A stretch of 64,000 nucleotides of DNA from Treponema sp. Marseille-Q4130 (GTDB lineage: Bacteria; Spirochaetota; Spirochaetia; Treponematales; Treponemataceae), in contig NZ_JACSET010000001.1 of NCBI RefSeq assembly GCF_014334325.1, positions 1-64,000 of the forward strand. Reading direction: 5' to 3'. Both the position numbers and the translations under genes were made by a program. Below the pieces are notes generated by a model. It was not told where the DNA came from, ran no database searches, and was given only the letters and a program-made list of their open reading frames with translations. Positions within the stretch are counted from its first letter, which is position 1. Every line of letters starts with the position of its first letter. Shown here piece by piece: positions 43,128 through 52,345 of this stretch.

Positions 43128-44416
43128 CCCGATTCCTGCAGCAACTTCTGCAGTATCGGCTCGGCGTGCAGTGCATCGGTGAGCGCTTTTGCTTCTCCGC
43201 TTGCACGGGCTTCCGCTTGAGCGGCGGCAGCATTCGCTTTTTCGCTTGCTCTTTTTGCCGGCGCACTTCCTTTTGTACCGCCGCCCGCTTCCCGTTTGAC
43301 GGCGCGGATCAAAATATTTTTCGGCGTGTGTTCGAGCGCGATGAATTCGAGGAGCTTGACGTCGTACCCCGCTTTTTCGAGGTATTCGGCACGGAGCGCA
43401 TCGGTTGCAAGGGCGGCAAAGCGCTCTTTGATGATGCCGTATTTTAAAAGCGGAGCGAACGCGGCGTCCGCGGTATTTTTATCGAGAGCGGCGTTCAGTT
43501 CGTGCTGACAGCAGGGTACGCTTAAAATCGCTTTGCAACCGCAGTTTACGGCATAGGCGAGTGCGTAATCGGTCGCCGTATCGCATGCGTGCAGCGTGAT
43601 GATGATGTCGGCTTTATCTCCGTCCGCATAAGAGGCGATGTCGCCTGCGGCAAAGTCGAGCCCTTCCGCTCCGAGCGCCGCCGCCGTTTTATTGCAATAA
43701 GCGACGACATCTTTTTTCAAATCGAGTCCCGTAATGAGAGCGTCGATTTTTTTTATCTCTTTGAGATAATAGTGAAGCGCAAAGGTGAGGTACGATTTTC
43801 CCGAGCCGAAGTCGATGATGCGCAGCGGACGCGAACTGCCTGCCGCGCGCATGACAGCAGGAATGATATCGTCGATGAATTCGAGAAAGCGGTTTATTTG
43901 CCGGAACTTATCGTACTTCGACGCGACGACTTTTCCTTCGGCCGTCATCACTCCGAGAAGCACGAAAAACGGCGCGGGCTTTCCTTCGGGGATGAGGTAA
44001 TTTTTTGTACGGTTGTGTCCTCTCGCACTCGATTGACCGGCGCAGGAATTTTCGCGTTCTGCATCGCCGCATTCCGTATCACCGCAGTTCGAGCCGAATT
44101 GCCGGCGAGGTACGTTTTCGATCGACTTTCGGAGCGTCGTCGTTTTTCCGTTTTTATTTCCGAGTATCGTGATGATTTCGATTTCCGTACGCTCGACGCA
44201 GTTTTTAAACGTCGTACCCGCGTGCGCTTTCAAAAAATCGCCGAATTCTTCTTCCGTGTAATACTCCTGAAAGACCTGCGTCGCAGTAAATTTTTCCGCA
44301 AAATACGCTTTGCCCGAAGAAGCTGCGTGCCGCTTTATTTTTATGCGGGTATACGGTTTGCCCAAAATCGCTTCGACGTTTTTTACCGGTTTTGAAAACG
44401 TTGCCGAAAGTATCAT
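43106..44416 (-). CDS. SAM-dependent methyltransferase (Methyltransf_32-like)
   Basis: The 436-residue protein has the SAM-binding motif RIIDFGSGKSYLTFALHYYL (about 205-224) preceded by KFRQINRFLEFIDDIIP, then TLHACDTATDYALA and SVPCCQHEL, a pattern shared with TRM13-like and other Methyltransf_32 proteins that probably act on RNA. Residues about 105-140 contain a Cys/Gly/Asn-rich insertion. The last 60 residues are an Ala-rich tail ending where an Rpn relic begins, so the native end may be altered. ATG 44416 lies seven bases behind TATACT, without a ribosome site. Confidence 0.78.
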   Translation of the reverse strand: MILSATFSKPVKNVEAILGKPYTRIKIKRHAASSGKAYFAEKFTATQVFQEYYTEEEFGDFLKAHAGTTFKNCVERTEIEIITILGNKNGKTTTLRKSIENVPRRQFGSNCGDTECGDAERENSCAGQSSARGHNRTKNYLIPEGKPAPFFVLLGVMTAEGKVVASKYDKFRQINRFLEFIDDIIPAVMRAAGSSRPLRIIDFGSGKSYLTFALHYYLKEIKKIDALITGLDLKKDVVAYCNKTAAALGAEGLDFAAGDIASYADGDKADIIITLHACDTATDYALAYAVNCGCKAILSVPCCQHELNAALDKNTADAAFAPLLKYGIIKERFAALATDALRAEYLEKAGYDVKLLEFIALEHTPKNILIRAVKREAGGGTKGSAPAKRASEKANAAAAQAEARASGEAKALTDALHAEPILQKLLQESGTSRVYV

Positions 44417-44423
44417 ACTATCG

Positions 44424-44454
44424 AGTATACTATTTTCCGAAAAAATGATATAGT
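44424..44454. promoter_or_regulatory. Divergent back-to-back -10 boxes (methyltransferase and parA)
   Basis: Minus strand: TATACT (44429-44424), seven bases before ATG 44416. Plus strand: extended TGA-TATAGT (44446-44454), seven bases before ATG 44462. Only 45 bp separate the two start codons, so the RNA polymerases would collide or share the region. Confidence 0.7.
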
Positions 44455-44461
44455 AAAGCGT

Positions 44462-45217
44462 ATGGGTAAATGTCTCGTATTCGTAAATCAAAAAGGCGGC
44501 GTCGGCAAGACGACGTCGGTTATCAATATCGGCGCATATATGGCGCTCGCCGGCAAAAAAACGCTCCTTGTCGATTTCGATCCGCAGGGCAATATGTCCA
44601 GCGGCGTCGGAGTGTCGAAAGACAAGCCGACCGTTTACGAGCTCATCGCCGGTCTCGCATCTCCCGCCGACGTCATCAAACACGCATCGGTAAAAAATCT
44701 CGACGCCGTCAGCGCTTCCATCGATTTGTCGGGAGCCGCGATAGAACTCGTCGATCAAAGCGACCGCGAATTTTACCTCAAAAAATCGCTCGAAAACTTA
44801 AAGAACGAATACGATTACATTCTCATCGATTGTCCCCCGTCTCTCGGCATTTTGACGCTGAACGGTCTTGCCGCCGCGGACGCGGTGCTCGTTCCGATGC
44901 AGTGCGAATACTTTGCGCTCGAAGGCATTACGCTCCTGCTCCAGACGGTAAAAAAAGTGCAGCAGGGCATCAACAAAAATCTTGTGATCGGCGGTATATT
45001 TTTTACGATGTACGATTCGCGCACGCGTCTCGCACAGGATGTCGTAACGCAGGTAAAGTCGTATTTTAAAGATCTCGTTTTTTCTACGATCATCCCGCGC
45101 AACGTGCGTCTTTCAGAAGCGCCGTCCAGAGGTCAGCCGATCTGCGAATACGATCCGTCGTGCGTCGGAGCGGTCAGTTATAAAAAACTTGCGGAAGAGG
45201 TGATGCGCCGTGGCTAA
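44462..45217 (+). CDS. parA: Chromosome-partitioning ATPase ParA/Soj
   Basis: ParA is a Walker-type ATPase that moves ParB-bound origins. The 251-residue protein has the deviant Walker A KGGVGKTT (11-18), DFDPQGNMSSGVG (switch I), DYILIDCPPSLG (Walker B) and the end SYKKLAEEVMRRG. Short N-terminus, as for chromosomal ParA. It overlaps parB by eight bases. The mRNA probably starts at the ATG. Pairing with ParB next to it is standard and suggests a chromosomal origin region, although no parS site was recognised. Confidence 0.95.
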   Translation: MGKCLVFVNQKGGVGKTTSVINIGAYMALAGKKTLLVDFDPQGNMSSGVGVSKDKPTVYELIAGLASPADVIKHASVKNLDAVSASIDLSGAAIELVDQSDREFYLKKSLENLKNEYDYILIDCPPSLGILTLNGLAAADAVLVPMQCEYFALEGITLLLQTVKKVQQGINKNLVIGGIFFTMYDSRTRLAQDVVTQVKSYFKDLVFSTIIPRNVRLSEAPSRGQPICEYDPSCVGAVSYKKLAEEVMRRG

Positions 45218-46157
45218 AAAAGGCGGACTCGGACTGGGGCGGGGACTCGACGCGCTCATGAATACGGGCGGAGAAAGCGCTTCCGTCGATGCGGATGTCG
45301 TTTCCGTGTCGGATATCGCCGTAGGTGCGAAGCTGCCCGAAGGTATAGAATCGGATGCGGACGGCGCGCTGTGGGCGGACGTCGCTCTATTGCAGCCGAA
45401 TCCCCGTCAGCCGCGCAGAGAATTCGATCAGACCTTGCTCGAAGAACTCGCTTCTTCGATCAAAGAGCACGGCGTCGTGCAGCCGATCATCATCGAACCT
45501 GCAGGTGAAAAAAACTTTTTTATCATCGCCGGTGAGCGCCGCACGCGCGCGGCAAAGCTTGCGGGGCTTCAAAAAGTTCCCGTGCAGATACGGCGCTACA
45601 ACGATCAAAAAAAACTCGAAATCGCGCTCATCGAAAATATTCAGCGTACCGATTTGAATCCGATCGAAGAAGCGGCGGCGTATTACAATCTCATGCAGAT
45701 GGGAGATCTGAGCCAGGACGAAGCGGCGCAGCGCGTGGGCAAAAAACGTTCCACCGTTGCAAATGCGCTCCGCCTCTTAAAACTCCCCGACGATATGCAG
45801 GCTTCTCTCATCGAAGGAAAGCTCACGGCAGGTCATGCGCGTGCGCTGCTTTCGGTCGTAAACCCCGCAGACCAGCGCGTACTTTTTAATAAAATTATCG
45901 CAGACGGTCTTTCCGTGCGCCAAGCCGAAGAAAGTGCCTCATCGTTCAACGGCGGAGGCAGAGCTGCGGACGCGAAAAAAAAGCAAAAAAAGAGCGGAGC
46001 AAAAGATACCGATATCGCCGCAATCGAACAGAGATTTATCGAAAAGCTCGGTACAAAGTGCAAAATCAACGGGACGCTTGAAAAGGGTTCGATCGAAATC
46101 GATTATTTCAGCCGCGCCGATTTGGACAGGCTCTACGACGTCATCTCCGGAACATAA
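45210..46157 (+). CDS. parB: Chromosome-partitioning protein ParB/Spo0J
   Basis: ParB binds parS, hydrolyses CTP and spreads as a clamp. The 315-residue protein has an N-terminal acidic linker, then LQPNPRQPRREFDQTLLEELASSIKEHGVVQPI, the CTP-binding GERRTRAAKLAG, ENIQRTDLNPIEEA, and the HTH DEAAQRVGKKRSTVANALRLLKLP. A Lys-rich linker precedes the dimerisation domain. AGAGG lies within the end of parA before the GTG start, so it is translated by coupling. Confidence 0.94.
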   Translation: MAKKGGLGLGRGLDALMNTGGESASVDADVVSVSDIAVGAKLPEGIESDADGALWADVALLQPNPRQPRREFDQTLLEELASSIKEHGVVQPIIIEPAGEKNFFIIAGERRTRAAKLAGLQKVPVQIRRYNDQKKLEIALIENIQRTDLNPIEEAAAYYNLMQMGDLSQDEAAQRVGKKRSTVANALRLLKLPDDMQASLIEGKLTAGHARALLSVVNPADQRVLFNKIIADGLSVRQAEESASSFNGGGRAADAKKKQKKSGAKDTDIAAIEQRFIEKLGTKCKINGTLEKGSIEIDYFSRADLDRLYDVISGT

Positions 46158-46481
46158 TTTTCAGTTTTACGTTCAGCGGTGCCGGAGACTGCGGTACCGA
46201 AATGTACGCCTCTTTTTGTAACTGCATACGTGTGCATCTGTTTTTCTACGGAGGATGCCGTGAAACATATTTTATTAATATCAATTTCGAGTTTTCTAAA
46301 ACTCGAAATCTTCCATCCTGTCCGCAGATCAAGTGAATGGCGATTTTTGAAAACAAATAATATTGTGCGGAGACGAGGTTCCGGCCGCGTGCCGTTTCGA
46401 GCGTTAGGCTTACGGAAGCCTGCTTCAAAAGCTCGACTGCGGCTAAGCGGACGGGTTCTCGCCGAAAGCACATCTTTTATT
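46158..46481. other. Long gap with a second signal-peptide-like start and a palindrome
   Basis: The stretch has one open frame in phase with the DUF4139 gene. At 46260 a GTG behind CGGAGG opens with KHILLISISSFL, very like the FILLISLSIAS signal of the gene at 46482 in both protein and DNA. A perfect 11-bp palindrome (arms TTTCGAGTTTT, about 46286-46310) follows. The true start of the next gene is more likely 46482. Confidence 0.45.
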
Positions 46482-48509
46482 ATGTCTCAATTTCAAAAAT
46501 CGACATTCATACTATTAATATCTTTATCGATTGCATCTGCAGCTGTTTTTGCACAAGGAGCGGCTATGTATAAGGACACGACGGTTCCGCTGAAAAACGT
46601 GACGCTGTATTCGTCGGGCGTCGCCTATTACGAACACGAAGGAGAAGCATCGGGCGCTTCCCGCATCGGCTTATCGTTTACGCCGGAACAGATCAACGAC
46701 GTTTTAAAATCGCTTATCGTTTCCGATTCGGCGGCGAAAAATATTTCGGTCGCCTATCAGTCGGAAGACGCGCTTCGGAAAATCCTCGAAAGTTTGAGCG
46801 TCAACCTGAGCGAAGTTTCGGATTTGGCCGATATATTATACGCCCAGCGCGGCGCGGAGCTTGAAGTCGTCACCGGAGAAAAGGCAGCCGAAAAACTCGT
46901 CGGAAAAATTCTGACGGTCGACAGACGCGAGCGCGAAGCAGGCGGCGATACGCTTTCGCTCCTTGTTTTCGACGGCGTTCATATCCTTCCGTTCAAAGAG
47001 ATAAAATCGTTCCGCTTTACCGATCCGAAGCGCGGAGAAGATTTAAATACCGCACTTTCCGTTTTACTTCGATCCTCGTCCGCTTCGAAAAAAAATCTTT
47101 CGATTCTCATCGATGCTGCGGGAAAGCGCGACGTTCGCCTCGCATACGTTATGGAATCTCCCGTGTGGAAGCCGACGTACCGCATCGACGCGGGTTCCGG
47201 CACAGCGGAGTTTCAAGCGTGGGCAATCGTCGACAATTCGACCGACATCGACTGGAACGAGGTGCGCTTGACGCTGACGACCGGACGTCCCGTCGGTTTT
47301 AAGCAGGATCTGTATCCGCCGTATTTTACATACCGTCCGACGCTGCCCCTCATGGCGGGTGCGGCAGCCGCTGCGGAAACCTACGATTCCGCGTACGGAG
47401 AAGCCGATGAAGCGTACACGGAAGCTTCGTCCCCGCGCATGATGATGTCCATGAACAAAGTCGCCGCCGAAGCGAAAATCGGTTCAAGTTACGATTACGA
47501 CGGTTCGCTTCGGGACACCGTAAACCGGAACGTCGCGGCATCCGACGTGTCCGCCGAAATGTTTACGTTTACGCCGGTAAAACCCGTTACGATCGGCCGG
47601 CAGGAAAGCGTTATGATTCCTATCGCTGCGGTAAAACTTCCCGCCGAAAAGTTTTCCGTTTTTTCGAATATGCATCTCAGAGAAAACACGCACCCGAAAT
47701 TCTGCGTCCGCATCGAAAATACGTCCGGCATGAAATTCCCTGCAGGTCCCGTTTCCGTTTTGTCAGAAGGCGCGTATGCGGGAGACGCCGTGCTCGAATT
47801 TTTGCCTGCGGGAGATACGCGCATCATCGGCTACGGCGACGATATGGAAGTAAACGGCAGCTTAACAAAAAAAACTTCGTCATCGATCGATACGGTGAAA
47901 ATCGCGGGCGGGCTTTTGCACACCACGAAAAAACGCGTTTACGATTCGACGTATACGATAAAAAACTCCGCCGCAAAATCGCGGAAAGTCCTCATCGAAC
48001 ACCCGATCACGGGCAATGCCGCCCTCGTTGCGACGAAAGCGCTGCTTGAAAAAACGCCCGCCCTCTACCGCTTTACGCTTTCGGTCGATAAAAATTCAAC
48101 CGGAACGCTCACGGTAAGCGAAAGCGAAATCGTCGAAACTACTACCGCTCTCATAAAGATGAACGTAAACGATTTTATCGCCTGCTCAAGCGATGCCGAT
48201 ATGCCGAAAGAGGTGCGGAAAGCGTTTGAAAACATCGCGGCAAAAAAGGCAAAGCTCGACGAAGCGAAGAGCGCATACGAAAAGCTTTCCGCCGACTGCA
48301 AAACAATCGGCGACGAGCAAAGACGTGCGCGTGAAAATCTCGAAGCGACGGGCTCTTCGACTGCGCAGGGCAAACAATTCCTCGACAAACTGATGCGCCT
48401 CGAAAGCGAACTCGATTCGCTTAACACGAAGACGGAAGCCGCCCGCGCAAATCTCGATAAAGCCGAAAAAGATTTTTCCGATTATCTGAAAACGGTAAAG
48501 GCCGGCTGA
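46482..48509 (+). CDS. DUF4139-family secreted protein
   Basis: The 675-residue protein has a signal peptide (MSQFQKSTFILLISLSIASAAVFA) and belongs by recollection to the DUF4139 group, related to mucoidy inhibitor MuiA. Visible are VTLYSSGVAYYEHEG, YVMESPVWKPTYRI and AIVDNSTDIDWNEVRLTLTTGRP, the latter two being core motifs of the group. C-terminal residues about 560-670 form a coiled coil. Role unknown, likely periplasmic. It lies 324 bp after parB and has its own poorly defined start signals. Confidence 0.75.
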   Translation: MSQFQKSTFILLISLSIASAAVFAQGAAMYKDTTVPLKNVTLYSSGVAYYEHEGEASGASRIGLSFTPEQINDVLKSLIVSDSAAKNISVAYQSEDALRKILESLSVNLSEVSDLADILYAQRGAELEVVTGEKAAEKLVGKILTVDRREREAGGDTLSLLVFDGVHILPFKEIKSFRFTDPKRGEDLNTALSVLLRSSSASKKNLSILIDAAGKRDVRLAYVMESPVWKPTYRIDAGSGTAEFQAWAIVDNSTDIDWNEVRLTLTTGRPVGFKQDLYPPYFTYRPTLPLMAGAAAAAETYDSAYGEADEAYTEASSPRMMMSMNKVAAEAKIGSSYDYDGSLRDTVNRNVAASDVSAEMFTFTPVKPVTIGRQESVMIPIAAVKLPAEKFSVFSNMHLRENTHPKFCVRIENTSGMKFPAGPVSVLSEGAYAGDAVLEFLPAGDTRIIGYGDDMEVNGSLTKKTSSSIDTVKIAGGLLHTTKKRVYDSTYTIKNSAAKSRKVLIEHPITGNAALVATKALLEKTPALYRFTLSVDKNSTGTLTVSESEIVETTTALIKMNVNDFIACSSDADMPKEVRKAFENIAAKKAKLDEAKSAYEKLSADCKTIGDEQRRARENLEATGSSTAQGKQFLDKLMRLESELDSLNTKTEAARANLDKAEKDFSDYLKTVKAG

Positions 48510-48652
48510 ACGGGCGGCAGATACCGTCGGCAAGCTTGTGTACTGCTGAGCTAAAGAGAAAACGTACTATCGCATTTTTTACTCACTATCATAAAATGAT
48601 AGTATTTCCTCGCTATAGTATAATCATTACGCGATGACGAGGAGAAGAGAAA

Positions 48653-49525
48653 ATGACTGATTTGTTTCAATGCTGCAATCTTTTAAAGGATTTTATAAGT
48701 GAAAGATTGGACGGAGATATAGAAAATTTCAAACAGTATAATTTTCTGCTTTTAGAAAATGATAAAAAATTCGGACGATGCAGTGAGTTCGGAACCGGCT
48801 TTGACCCCGATGATACGGAGATAGGGCGAGCCGTTTATTATCTGTTATTCAGCAACAAAGTACATGATACCGATTTGGATTTTTCATTTTCCGATATAGG
48901 AACTCATAAAAAATATCGAGGGGACACGCTGAATACATTTAATACGTTATTCGGCGAAAATATGGAAAGAGCTGTAAAATATTCAAACAATGATACGGCT
49001 TTTATAAAAGAAGTTGAACAGTTTAAAAATAAATGTTATGTGCTGGGAAACTTTACGATGCTGCCGAACCTTTATGCAAACGAGCAAACGATCAATCTGT
49101 ATCGCGGCAATTGGAACACATATAAAGATTATTTTGATGTCTTCCTTTATGAATTGAATAGATGCTACGAAGATGTTCCCGATAAAGATAAAACCTTATC
49201 TGCATTGATGAAAGCAAATTCATTTTATTTTGATATAGTAAACTCGATGGAATTGTTTAAAAGGTATAATTTTATTTTTCCGTATTTTACAACGGAAGGA
49301 ACTATTCGAGATTCTTTTAGGAGCAAAGTCGAAAATTGGGACAGAGAACCTTTAAGATATGTTGCGTTTGCCTACAATTATATTTGCATATCGGAGCATT
49401 TGATAGATATGCGGATACAAGCCATTCTCAGAATTTTAAAACGCGTTATCGCAAATGTTGAGATAAAAATAAAATATGATGAAATAAACCGAAAATTCGA
49501 AAACGGAAAAATCACGAAAGAATAG
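48653..49525 (+). CDS. AT-rich island protein, possibly DUF6994-like
   Basis: The 290-residue protein is soluble and helical, with no signal peptide. It includes KNKCYVLGNFTMLPNLYANEQ (about 125-145), which I weakly associate with the DUF6994 family. Codon use is AT-rich, unlike the G/C-richer neighbours, which suggests recent acquisition. GGAGAAG precedes ATG 48653 and TATAGT/TATAAT boxes lie 30-45 bp upstream. Beyond the TAG stop the same frame stays open for another 29 codons (to 49615). Role unknown; with the HNH gene it may form a mobile or defence-like pair. Confidence 0.5.
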   Translation: MTDLFQCCNLLKDFISERLDGDIENFKQYNFLLLENDKKFGRCSEFGTGFDPDDTEIGRAVYYLLFSNKVHDTDLDFSFSDIGTHKKYRGDTLNTFNTLFGENMERAVKYSNNDTAFIKEVEQFKNKCYVLGNFTMLPNLYANEQTINLYRGNWNTYKDYFDVFLYELNRCYEDVPDKDKTLSALMKANSFYFDIVNSMELFKRYNFIFPYFTTEGTIRDSFRSKVENWDREPLRYVAFAYNYICISEHLIDMRIQAILRILKRVIANVEIKIKYDEINRKFENGKITKE

Positions 49526-49615
49526 GAAAGGTCGGAAAAAGAAGCTTTATTGAGAAAATACGATCCTAATCGAAAAATGGATGGAACTTATTGGTTTATG
49601 AAATATGAACTATAA
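49526..49615 (+). pseudogene. In-frame tail after the stop of the 290-residue protein
   Basis: After TAG 49523-49525 the frame reads ERSEKEALLRKYDPNRKMDG and ends FMKYEL at 49615. The peptide looks coding. It may be the lost C-terminus of the upstream protein or a remnant of another gene. Confidence 0.35.
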
Positions 49616-49695
49616 ATGCTGTCGACAACAAAGCGGTTTATCGGTGACGAAATCGGCTGACCGGGAATAGAATAATATTAACAAGGGGATAGACG

Positions 49696-50226
49696 ATGGA
49701 AGAAATTATTTATGGTTACGGCGGAAAGAAATATACGGTGGAAAAATTAAAAGATTTATGTCCGTCAAGTTCTGAGATAGAAGATCAAAATAAAATAGAG
49801 CGGGAAACCCATAGACTTAAAATCTATCATTCCGAACGATATAACAGTCAAGTCGAAAATTTACCCGGAGAAATCTGGGTCAGATTATCGCAAAAAGGCT
49901 GGGAAAAGATATTTGTAAGTAATCAAGCGCGTATAAAATATTTAAAAGATGACGGCAACTTTGAATTTTTAAATCAAGATGAAGACCCTGGCAGATCGGA
50001 TTTCGGATATTTAGTAATTGATCCCGAAAAAAAGTATCCTAAATTACATGAAGTCGCTTATCCTCTTGTATACAAGTTAGTAGCTATGGCTTTTTTAGGA
50101 AAAAACGAATACGAAGGAGATCGCTCTGTCATTCACCATATCGATAATAACGGATATGATAATCGTCCGGAAAATCTAATCTGGCTGAGTGAAAAAGAAC
50201 ACGGCCAAATACATAGTTCTAAATAA
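49696..50226 (+). CDS. HNH endonuclease
   Basis: The 176-residue protein has a NUMOD4-like segment with GEIWVRLSQKGWEKIFVSNQARIKYL (about 57-81) and a C-terminal HNH nuclease motif: VIHHIDNNGYDNRPENLIWLSEKEHGQIH (about 144-172). Such proteins are phage or homing-type nucleases or parts of defence cassettes. It is AT-rich like the gene upstream. ATG 49696 follows AAGGGGATAG. No intron or host-gene interruption is seen. Confidence 0.82.
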   Translation: MEEIIYGYGGKKYTVEKLKDLCPSSSEIEDQNKIERETHRLKIYHSERYNSQVENLPGEIWVRLSQKGWEKIFVSNQARIKYLKDDGNFEFLNQDEDPGRSDFGYLVIDPEKKYPKLHEVAYPLVYKLVAMAFLGKNEYEGDRSVIHHIDNNGYDNRPENLIWLSEKEHGQIHSSK

Positions 50227-50232
50227 AACATG

Positions 50233-51282
50233 TTATCTTTTCCCGTCATTTATCTTTTTATACATCGCGGAGATTTCTTTTTTCCAACGGGTGACAAGGC
50301 GCTTGGGAGCAAGCGGTTCGGCTTGAGTTCCCCAGCTTAGGATCAGCTCGAAAATTTTGTCGTACTGACTTGAAGAAAATGTGATCAGGGTAGAGTCCTC
50401 GTCTTCCGTGAATTTTTGATCGTCCGCCCACTTGTGTTGTTTGATCCACTCCTTTGCGTAGCCGGTAAATTTAATTTTATATTTTTCGATCTTATTGCCT
50501 TTGTATGCTCCGAGCCGTCCTCCGCCGCAATAGTAAGAGAAGTCGTATTTTTCGGGAAGTTCGAATGCTTCATCCGTAACGACGATATCCGTCATAAAGT
50601 TTAAGTCGTATAAAAGTACAAGGTCGGCGTATTCGCTGTAAGCGAAAAGATACACGGAACCGTTATCCAACAAAAGTTGATACGGCCGTACGATTCTGAG
50701 AGCTTTCGTGTCCGTATATGATTTTGTATAGCGGAAATTGATTTTGTGATTTTTTTGAATCGCTTCGTAAACCTTATCCCAATTTTTTACATTGACGTCA
50801 TATTCTATCTGAGGCGGAACGATTACGCGGGCGGAAGATAAAACCGTATCGTCCTTTGCGACCTTGGGTTCAAGAAAATAAATCAGCTTTGTAACACTGT
50901 CGAAGAGGGGCGTGTTTTTGTATTGCTGCAGCAAACCTTTCAAGCCGGCGACTAAAGCGAGGTTTTGCCGCGTTTTTTTTGAGTAAATCTGTTCGACTTC
51001 TTTTTTTATTACGTAGCTTCCGTGAACTTGCCTTTCTTCCAGTAAGTCCATGTCCTTTAGGGTTTTTATCGCTCTGAGTATTGTTATGTTGGCAACTTTA
51101 AAGTGATTTTCAAAATACTTTGAATTGTATTTGACATCCGGATGATTCGGCGCATCTCGCAGTATGCGAAGAATTTCGTAGCAGCGCTCGTCAAGTTCAG
51201 GATTGAGTTCCTTTTGCAGTTTTTTTTCATCGCGCGTCAGCTGTCTCTGTTTTTTTTCTTCTTCGGAAAGGGCTTTGCTCAT
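50233..51282 (-). CDS. WYL-domain transcriptional regulator
   Basis: The 349-residue protein has an N-terminal helix-turn-helix (about 30-85: CYEILRILRDAPNHP, HFKVANITILRAIKTLKDMDLL) and a central WYL domain (KINFRYTKSY, RPYQLLLDNGSVYLFAYSE, LLYDLNFM). WYL proteins respond to nucleic-acid or nucleotide ligands and often control defence islands. It converges with the HNH gene with only six bases between the stops. TATACT ends six bases before ATG 51282, giving a leaderless mRNA. G/C content is intermediate. Confidence 0.85.
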   Translation of the reverse strand: MSKALSEEEKKQRQLTRDEKKLQKELNPELDERCYEILRILRDAPNHPDVKYNSKYFENHFKVANITILRAIKTLKDMDLLEERQVHGSYVIKKEVEQIYSKKTRQNLALVAGLKGLLQQYKNTPLFDSVTKLIYFLEPKVAKDDTVLSSARVIVPPQIEYDVNVKNWDKVYEAIQKNHKINFRYTKSYTDTKALRIVRPYQLLLDNGSVYLFAYSEYADLVLLYDLNFMTDIVVTDEAFELPEKYDFSYYCGGGRLGAYKGNKIEKYKIKFTGYAKEWIKQHKWADDQKFTEDEDSTLITFSSSQYDKIFELILSWGTQAEPLAPKRLVTRWKKEISAMYKKINDGKR

Positions 51283-51412
51283 AAGTACAGTATAGCACGT
51301 AAAACGATTGCGATCATTCGATTTTTATCGCCGAATGCGAGTTCGGAAAGTATCGGCTGATAAAGATGTGCTTGCGGCGAGAACTTCGTTTTACCGTCGG
51401 ATTTGCGTTTTG

Positions 51413-52345
51413 CTACAGTCCGGATTTTTTCGCGTCGTTCCAAAACGCATCTTCGTCTTGCAGGTGATCGCCGTCCATCGGAATGCCGGCCTTTGTCATC
51501 CGCTCTTCGACATACGCAAATCGCCTGTAAAACTTGCGGTTCGCCCTGTCCATCGCGGTTTCGGGATCGACACCTGAGTGCCGCATATAATTGACGACGG
51601 CAAAGAGGAGGTCGCCGAATTCTTCTTCGAGGTGCAGCGCCGCGCGTTCGGCCTGGCTCATGCGAGCGGGCGGTGCATTGCGTCCATCGGATGCCGCTCC
51701 GCACTCGGAAGTGTCGCCCGCAGATTTTGCATCCTGCAGCGCTTGAAACGCATCCCGCACTTCTTCAAGTTCTTCGTACACTTTTGCCGAAACACTTTCG
51801 ATCGATTGCCAATCGAAGCCTTTTTTTGCCGCTTTTTTTTGCATTTTATACGCACGCAGGAGCGGAGGAAAGCCTTCGGGCACTTCATCGAGGATCGTCT
51901 TCACGCTCTTTCTTCCCTCGACGTTTTCTTTGATCCTGTCCCATTGATTTAAAACTTCTTCGCCCGTCGTCACTTTCTCCGTCACTTCCGACATGCCGTC
52001 GCTCTGCGGGAAAACGTGCGGATGCCGCCGTATCAATTTGTCGGTGAGTTCATCCAAGGCTTCCGCGACGGAAAAATCGTTTTGCTGTTCGTACATATAC
52101 GCGATCATCGATGCGTTGAGTATGACGTCTCCGAGCTCTTCTCTTGCATGCGCCGCATCCCCTGTCGAAACGGCGTCCACGGCTTCGAAAGTCTCTTCGA
52201 TCAGATCGCGCCGCATCGTAAGCGGCGTCTGCTCTCTGTCCCACGGACAGCCGCCCGGTGCGCGAAGCGTTCGTATCGTTTCGTACAGCCGCTTGTACGC
52301 CGCAGCCGTTTTGTCTGCGCTTGTATCGTTTTGTATATCGCTCAT
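51413..52345 (-). CDS. mazG: Nucleoside triphosphate pyrophosphohydrolase MazG
   Basis: MazG removes pyrophosphate from abnormal NTPs. The 310-residue protein has two MazG domains: the first with CPWDREQTPLTMRRDLIEETFEAVDAV and REELGDVILNASM, the second with EEVRDAF and LEEEFGDLLFAVVNYMRH; metal-binding Glu and Asp are present. Between residues about 212 and 240 an Ala/Gly/Ser-rich insertion (SAGDTSECGAASDGRN) breaks the second domain. ATG 52345 follows AAGGAT. It is monocistronic. Confidence 0.92.
   Translation of the reverse strand: MSDIQNDTSADKTAAAYKRLYETIRTLRAPGGCPWDREQTPLTMRRDLIEETFEAVDAVSTGDAAHAREELGDVILNASMIAYMYEQQNDFSVAEALDELTDKLIRRHPHVFPQSDGMSEVTEKVTTGEEVLNQWDRIKENVEGRKSVKTILDEVPEGFPPLLRAYKMQKKAAKKGFDWQSIESVSAKVYEELEEVRDAFQALQDAKSAGDTSECGAASDGRNAPPARMSQAERAALHLEEEFGDLLFAVVNYMRHSGVDPETAMDRANRKFYRRFAYVEERMTKAGIPMDGDHLQDEDAFWNDAKKSGL

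Noticed and set aside
44416-48600. parS site or replication origin near parAB
   Set aside because: I found no sequence close to the parS palindrome and no dnaA box cluster by eye, so no origin is called.
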